This document shows positions 6,571 to 9,488 of a stretch of 9,488 nt of DNA, one piece after another. The number at the start of each line of letters is the position of its first letter. Position 1 is the stretch's first letter. This stretch comes from an uncultured Phascolarctobacterium sp. (GTDB lineage: Bacteria > Bacillota > Negativicutes > Acidaminococcales > Acidaminococcaceae). The notes under the pieces were generated by a model. That model saw only the letters and a list, made by a program, of their open reading frames with translations. It was not told the origin of the DNA and searched no databases. The translations under genes and the position numbers were made by a program. The stretch covers positions 1 through 9,488 of the forward strand of contig USHB01000046.1 in the NCBI GenBank assembly GCA_900554395.1, written 5' to 3'.

Positions 6571-7738
6571 GCTGTGCCTCCGCTGCGGCTGCTGCAAGCT
6601 GCATAATTTTTTTCAGCGGCACACCGGTATTTTCTGCCAGTTTACGGCAATCTTCAAACTCCGGAGCAATATTTAAAATTTGTCCGCCGGCTTTTGAATA
6701 TTTTACTTTTACAGTACCTTGCGGCAAAGCAACATCAATAAAATATCTTTCACAGCAGTGACGAGCTACATCATAATAACGCAAGCCAAGTGTGGTAGTT
6801 TCACTTAAAATTATTTTTTCAAGCTGCGGTAAATCTTCCGGCTTCATCAATACAGAAAGCATCTGAGCAGGTCTGCCCTTTTTCATAATAATCGGCGTAA
6901 TCCAGGCATCAAGTGCGCCTGCTGACAAAAGTTTTTCCAGCACATAAGGCCATACCTCGCCGCTCATATCATCGATATTGCATTCGGCAACTGTAAGACC
7001 GCAGTGCTTTTCATCATTAAGCACGCCAAGGCTTACGCGCAAAACATTGGGAATTTCCAAATTTCTTGTTCCTGCGCCATAGCCAACTTTTTCAGTTATA
7101 AAGCCTTTAGGCATATCAACAGAGGTTTTTGCCAGTGCTGCCATTAAAGCTGCACCGGTAGGCGTTGTTAATTCACGTTCAACATTCCCTTTGGCAAATG
7201 CCAATCCATGTGCCAAAAGCTCTGCCGTGGCAGGAGCAGGCACAGGCATTAAACCATGTGCACATTGTACAAAGCCGAAACCAGTTTTTATTTCCGATAC
7301 ATAAATATCTTCAATCCCAAGATTTTCCAGAGCAAGGCAGCTGCCGACAATATCAATAATTGTATCAATAGCTCCTACTTCGTGGAAATGTACTTCTTCA
7401 AGGCTTTTACCATGTACTTTCGCTTCTGCAAGCCCAAGCATACGGAATACGCCAACAGCTTTTTGTTTTATGTTAGCGCTCAAGTCTGAATTTTCTATGA
7501 TTGTTTTGATGTCGTTAAAATTTCTGTGTTCATGGTGGTGATGGTGAACTTCCTGAATATTTTCATGGGCATGGCAGCAATGATGCTCATGAAAATGTTC
7601 TGCCTCATGCTCATGATGATGGTGATGATGACATTCCCCATGGTCGCCATGATGATGGTGATGCCCTTCATGGTGGCAGCAATGCTCATGTTCATGTTCT
7701 TCTATTTCGGCCGCCAGCTTCTTTCTTCTGTCCAGCAC
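6560..7738 (-). CDS. larC: LarC C-terminal part (larC2), nickel-pincer cofactor nickel insertion protein
   Basis: This is the larger part of LarC, which inserts nickel into the pincer nucleotide cofactor (NPN) in a CTP-dependent step. The frame is open from 7747, just after an in-frame TAA; a GTG at 7738 is the first possible start but has no ribosome binding site, so expression by frameshift from the upstream part is likelier. Counting from that GTG (392 residues): residues 15-71 hold 30 His and 5 Cys. EVHFHEVGAIDTIIDIVG (115-132) carries the LarC core motif with His117, His119, Glu120 and Asp125. HGLMPVPAPAT, ELTTPTGAAL and GYGAGTRN follow. The C-terminal domain has ECNIDDMSGE, PIIMKKGRPA and LSETTTLGLRY, all typical of LarC2. 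It ends in an Ala-rich tail where rnhC begins. The frame is +1 relative to the upstream part. A sequencing error or a broken gene are the alternatives to programmed frameshifting. Confidence 0.88.
   Translation of the reverse strand: MLDRRKKLAAEIEEHEHEHCCHHEGHHHHHGDHGECHHHHHHEHEAEHFHEHHCCHAHENIQEVHHHHHEHRNFNDIKTIIENSDLSANIKQKAVGVFRMLGLAEAKVHGKSLEEVHFHEVGAIDTIIDIVGSCLALENLGIEDIYVSEIKTGFGFVQCAHGLMPVPAPATAELLAHGLAFAKGNVERELTTPTGAALMAALAKTSVDMPKGFITEKVGYGAGTRNLEIPNVLRVSLGVLNDEKHCGLTVAECNIDDMSGEVWPYVLEKLLSAGALDAWITPIIMKKGRPAQMLSVLMKPEDLPQLEKIILSETTTLGLRYYDVARHCCERYFIDVALPQGTVKVKYSKAGGQILNIAPEFEDCRKLAENTGVPLKKIMQLAAAAAEAQLEH
6577..6583 (-). promoter_or_regulatory. Ribosome binding site deciding the rnhC start
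   Basis: On the minus strand this reads GCGGAGG, within the last codons of larC (encoding Ala and Glu near its C-terminus). It lies six bases before the TTG at 6570-6568 and selects it over the TTG at 6597. The site is thus both coding sequence of larC and initiation signal of rnhC. Confidence 0.65.
7526..7696 (-). repeat. Low-complexity CAT/CAC-rich tract encoding the His/Cys-rich segment of LarC
   Basis: These bases are dominated by CAT and CAC triplets on the minus strand (ATG/GTG on the plus strand). They encode 30 His and 5 Cys in 57 residues, including runs of five, six and five His and two Cys-Cys pairs. The triplets are imperfect and mixed with GAG/GAA, so this is a biased coding stretch rather than an exact tandem repeat. 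The likely role is binding or buffering nickel for LarC. Such a tract could change length by slippage. Confidence 0.8.
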
Positions 7739-7747
7739 CCGGAATTT
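7692..7747 (-). other. larC1/larC2 overlap: candidate +1 ribosomal frameshift window
   Basis: Both LarC frames are open over these 56 bases: the downstream frame opens after a TAA at 7750-7748 and the upstream frame closes at a TGA at 7694-7692. A +1 shift (or -2) anywhere within this window would produce one continuous LarC. The purine-rich run CAGAAGAAAGAAG (about 7730-7718) and the CCGGGTG just before it are the most suspicious spots, but neither is a classical slippery heptamer. The terminating codon is TGA followed by A, a weak context. No clear stimulatory Shine-Dalgarno-like element is seen, and I did not fold the RNA. Confidence 0.6.
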
Positions 7748-7937
7748 TTACATTAAAATAAGCAGCATTAATGCCGCATTTATCAGCACGGGTATTGATA
7801 AGTTCATATTCACCCAAATGCATTTTTTGTAATTCTGCTGCAATAAAATCAGCGTCAGCGCCTAAATCAAGCAAGGCGCCCAAAAGCATATTGCCGCTGA
7901 TTCCCGAAAATGCTTCTATGTAAAGTGCTTTTTTCAT
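7692..7937 (-). CDS. larC: LarC N-terminal part (larC1), nickel insertion protein
   Basis: This 81-residue frame encodes the N-terminus of LarC. The family start is clear: LYIEAFSGISGNMLLGALLD (residues 5-24), then a helix and a strand ending FNVKIPG, where intact LarC proteins run on into a His-rich linker. The frame instead continues through AGQKKEAGGRNRRT to a TGA at 7694-7692, while the rest of LarC follows in the +1 frame. The ATG at 7937 is well supported: GAGGTGAT lies just upstream and overlaps the stop of larB, which ends four bases before the ATG. In Lactobacillus plantarum larC1 and larC2 are also separate overlapping frames, and full-length LarC arises by programmed frameshifting; I infer the same here. 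On its own this fragment is probably too short to be active. Many LarC proteins have Asp where this one has Asn16 in the SGxM turn; the effect is unknown. Confidence 0.87.
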   Translation of the reverse strand: MKKALYIEAFSGISGNMLLGALLDLGADADFIAAELQKMHLGEYELINTRADKCGINAAYFNVKIPGAGQKKEAGGRNRRT

Positions 7938-7941
7938 TTTA

Positions 7942-8697
7942 TCACCTCATATGGTTAATAATGCTTGCCATGCGTCCGGCTCCAAAACCGTTATCAATAT
8001 TTACAACGGCAACGCCTGCCGAACAGCTGTTTAACATTCCTAAAAGTGCCGATAATCCCTTAAAATTTGCGCCATATCCTACACTCGTGGGAACTGCAAT
8101 AACCGGTTTATCAACCAATCCGCCGACAACGCTTGCCAACGCACCTTCCATGCCAGCAACAACAATAACAACATTCGCCTCGCGGATAATATCAATTTTA
8201 GAAAATAAGCGGTGAATACCTGCTACGCCGACATCATAAACCCGTTTTACCGTATTGCCCATAATTTCTGCCGTAAGTGCAGCCTCTTCCGATACAGGCA
8301 AATCGCTTGTGCCTGCCGTTACAACTGCTATATAACGCTTATCATCTTTCGGCAAAGGTTTGCGTTCTATTTTAATAAAACCGGCATCTTTATAAAACTC
8401 GGCATCCGGCACTACTTTTTTTACGGCGGCATATTTTTCTTCATTGGCACGCGTGCCGATAATATTATCATGCACTTGCGCCAGACGCTCCATAATTGCA
8501 GCCGTCTGCTCAGCAGTTTTGCCTTCGCAGTATACAACTTCTGCAAAGCCTTGGCGTAAGCTACGTTCGTGGTCAATCATAGCAAAACCTAAATCGCTGT
8601 ATTCATTGCTGTGCAGTTTTCTTAAAAAATCTTCGTTAGCGATTTTTCCCTGCTTAAAATCATCAAGTAATTCATAAACCTGTTTTGTGTATTCCAT
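7942..8697 (-). CDS. larB: LarB, nickel-pincer cofactor biosynthesis carboxylase/hydrolase
   Basis: LarB carboxylates the pyridinium ring of nicotinic acid adenine dinucleotide and hydrolyses the dinucleotide, the first step towards the nickel-pincer nucleotide of lactate racemase and related enzymes. The 251-residue protein has the family's N-terminal region (DLGFAMIDHERSLRQGFAEV, 35-54) and a PurE-like domain with VTAGTSDLPVSEEA (126-139), DVGVAGIHRL (155-164), VVAGMEGALASVVGGL (179-194) and PTSVGYGANFKG (203-214). Cys225 in LNSCSAGVAVVNIDNGFGA matches the cysteine shown in L. plantarum LarB to form the covalent pyridine intermediate. I choose the ATG at 8697 because AAAAGGA lies eight bases upstream; a TTG at 8721 would add eight residues with no ribosome binding site. 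It is the first gene of the operon, 47 bases after the promoter -10 box, and its stop lies four bases before larC. No larA or larE gene is in the window. Confidence 0.93.
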   Translation of the reverse strand: MEYTKQVYELLDDFKQGKIANEDFLRKLHSNEYSDLGFAMIDHERSLRQGFAEVVYCEGKTAEQTAAIMERLAQVHDNIIGTRANEEKYAAVKKVVPDAEFYKDAGFIKIERKPLPKDDKRYIAVVTAGTSDLPVSEEAALTAEIMGNTVKRVYDVGVAGIHRLFSKIDIIREANVVIVVAGMEGALASVVGGLVDKPVIAVPTSVGYGANFKGLSALLGMLNSCSAGVAVVNIDNGFGAGRMASIINHMR

Positions 8698-8705
8698 GTT
8701 AAAAA

Positions 8706-8712
8706 TCCTTTT
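8706..8712 (-). promoter_or_regulatory. Ribosome binding site of larB
   Basis: The minus strand reads AAAAGGA, eight bases before the ATG at 8697-8695. It supports this ATG rather than the in-frame TTG at 8721, which has only AT-rich sequence before it. Confidence 0.6.
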
Positions 8713-8744
8713 AATGCTCAAAAATAAGTTTTCTCAACTATATA

Positions 8745-8774
8745 ATTATACAACTTTAAGCAGGCTCATAGCAA
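8745..8774 (-). promoter_or_regulatory. Sigma-A/sigma-70 type promoter for the larB operon
   Basis: A perfect -10 hexamer TATAAT (8750-8745 on the minus strand) lies 18 bases after TTGCTA (8774-8769), which matches four of six bases of the -35 consensus TTGACA. Transcription would start near 8738, giving a leader of about 40 bases before the larB ATG. The -35 box begins only five bases after the pilO stop codon, and no terminator is seen between them, so pilus transcripts may also read into larB. The -10 box lies within the palindrome TATAATTATA; no known operator is recognised. Confidence 0.65.
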
Positions 8775-8779
8775 GCAAT

Positions 8780-9349
8780 TCAATCATTTAATGCATATGC
8801 AGTTAAATCGGCCGTCAGCATTACATTACCGTTAAAATTCTCCGAAATACGCTCCATAACCACATTATTAACAGTAAAAAGCTGTTTTTTATTTTGAATT
8901 TCGTCCAAAAAAGCAGCGGTTTTATAAAAACTGCCTTTTAAAATAATTTTAAAGGTTATGGTTTCATAAGCAGTTTTATTTTGTTTTTCATTTTTTACCG
9001 GTTTTATGCTTTGCACCTGCAAATTATATTTTTCTGCAACTTCCGTATATTCTCTTATCAGTTCTGCTGCTGTTATTTTTTCCGGCAGTATTTTATACGC
9101 TTCTTCCATTGCTGTATGCTGTTCATTAATAAAAGTATCATAGTTATTATTTTTGGCGGCAAAAGCACAGTAACTATCAAGCCTTTGTGTTTCTTCTATA
9201 AGTATGTTTCTGCTTAGCTCAATTTTATTTTGCAGCAGATCAAGCGCCAGTGTTTTTATGGCTATACATAGTACAAGCGCCGCAATTAAAATCAAACTGT
9301 ATTTATCAGTATGTTTTAAATTTTGCAGTTTTAAATAAAGTTCCTGCAT
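8780..9349 (-). CDS. pilO: Type IV pilus inner-membrane assembly protein PilO
   Basis: PilO pairs with PilN in the inner-membrane alignment complex of type IV pili (or type II secretion), linking the cytosolic motor to the outer part of the machine. The 189-residue protein has a short cytosolic N-terminus, one membrane helix (about residues 18-37), a coiled-coil-like stretch with the ILPEKITAAELI region (87-98), and a periplasmic ferredoxin-like domain. The pattern A..YNLQVQSI (105-115), then ITFKIILKGSFYKTAAFLDEI (131-151) and a closing strand VMLTADLTAYAL (176-187), is typical of PilO. Length is near the usual 180-210. The ATG at 9349 directly follows the upstream TAA without a gap, and AAAGGAAG precedes it within the upstream gene. 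No pilP-like gene follows; the next gene is larB, under its own promoter. Family call is good; pilus versus secretion role is not decided. Confidence 0.8.
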   Translation of the reverse strand: MQELYLKLQNLKHTDKYSLILIAALVLCIAIKTLALDLLQNKIELSRNILIEETQRLDSYCAFAAKNNNYDTFINEQHTAMEEAYKILPEKITAAELIREYTEVAEKYNLQVQSIKPVKNEKQNKTAYETITFKIILKGSFYKTAAFLDEIQNKKQLFTVNNVVMERISENFNGNVMLTADLTAYALND

Positions 9350-9488
9350 TTACTGCTTCCTTTCCAATAATAAATTAAAGGCCGTCATATTCCGCCCTTC
9401 TGTCTGTACTGTTTTTAATTCCGATAGTTCTGATGAAATATTAGTGTTTCTTTTGCCAAGCAGTTCAGTAAATTCTACAACTTTTTCA
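9350..9488 (-). CDS. PilN-like pilus assembly protein, C-terminal fragment (5' end outside window)
   Basis: The frame that ends in TAA at 9352-9350 is open to the edge of the window and gives 45 residues, beginning EKVVEFTELLGKR and ending MTAFNLLLERKQ. The pattern of an amphipathic helix, a strand (SSELSELKTVQTE) and a final strand (AFNLLLER) fits the last part of the periplasmic domain of PilN. PilN is the usual gene directly before pilO, here with the stop and the pilO ATG touching. The fragment is too short for motif proof, so the call rests mainly on position. The next gene's ribosome binding site lies in its last codons. Confidence 0.55.
   Translation of the reverse strand, partial: EKVVEFTELLGKRNTNISSELSELKTVQTEGRNMTAFNLLLERKQ

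Noticed and set aside
7526..7696. Possible tandem repeat or CRISPR-like array in the ATG/GTG-rich tract.
   Set aside because: There are no fixed-length repeats with unique spacers; the pattern is explained by imperfect His codons in larC.
7736..7738. GTG as an independent start for larC2.
   Set aside because: No ribosome binding site lies upstream and the LarC N-terminal domain would be absent; a frameshift from larC1 explains the arrangement better.
7526..7756. Plus-strand open frame of 76 residues that is extremely Met-rich and hydrophobic, resembling a small membrane protein.
   Set aside because: It is the exact antisense of the CAT/CAC-rich His linker of larC, whose ATG/GTG triplets create the Met and Val codons. 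No ribosome binding site or promoter was seen.
8741..8750. Palindrome TATAATTATA upstream of larB as a repressor operator.
   Set aside because: It is short, fully AT and coincides with the -10 box, so it is expected by chance in a promoter; no known operator consensus is matched.
8698..8779. A terminator for the pilus genes or a riboswitch in the larB leader.
   Set aside because: No GC-rich hairpin with a T-tract is present and the leader of about 40 bases is too short for a known riboswitch aptamer.

Overview
All recognisable genes in this window lie on the minus strand, so transcription runs from high to low coordinates. The gene mix suggests a Gram-negative Firmicute (Negativicutes type). 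A type III ribonuclease H (RNase HIII) and strong AGGAGG-like ribosome binding sites point to Firmicutes. An ArnT-like lipid glycosyltransferase and a PilN/PilO pair point to an outer membrane. This placement is an inference from gene content; no rRNA or other marker is present.

Layout in the direction of transcription: (1) 9488-8780 is the end of a type IV pilus operon, with a PilN-like C-terminus followed immediately by pilO. (2) A sigma-A type promoter at 8745-8774 starts a long, tightly packed operon. It begins with larB and larC, which build the nickel-pincer nucleotide cofactor. larC is split into two overlapping reading frames (larC1 and larC2), with a very His/Cys-rich stretch just after the junction. 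(3) rnhC overlaps the end of larC. (4) Four genes follow with almost no spacing: a YdjC/ChbG/HpnK-type deacetylase, a flippase-like multi-spanning membrane protein, a GalE-like sugar-nucleotide epimerase and an ArnT-like glycosyltransferase. (5) A DJ-1/PfpI family gene closes the operon, followed by a probable intrinsic terminator at 676-701. (6) A HAD phosphatase (PpaX/Gph type) with its own extended -10 promoter runs off the low-coordinate end.

The four-gene block is the most interesting part. Epimerase, YdjC-type deacetylase, flippase-like protein and ArnT-like transferase match most steps of the Francisella/Bordetella-type pathway (NaxD deacetylase plus FlmK/ArnT transferase) that adds an unacetylated hexosamine such as galactosamine to lipid A through an undecaprenyl-phosphate carrier. 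The carrier-loading glycosyltransferase is not in the window. The second point of interest is the split larC, which resembles the larC1/larC2 arrangement known from Lactobacillus plantarum, where full-length LarC is made by ribosomal frameshifting.

No RNA genes, CRISPR arrays, insertion sequences or plus-strand genes were supported. No gene-free stretch exceeds about 110 bases.
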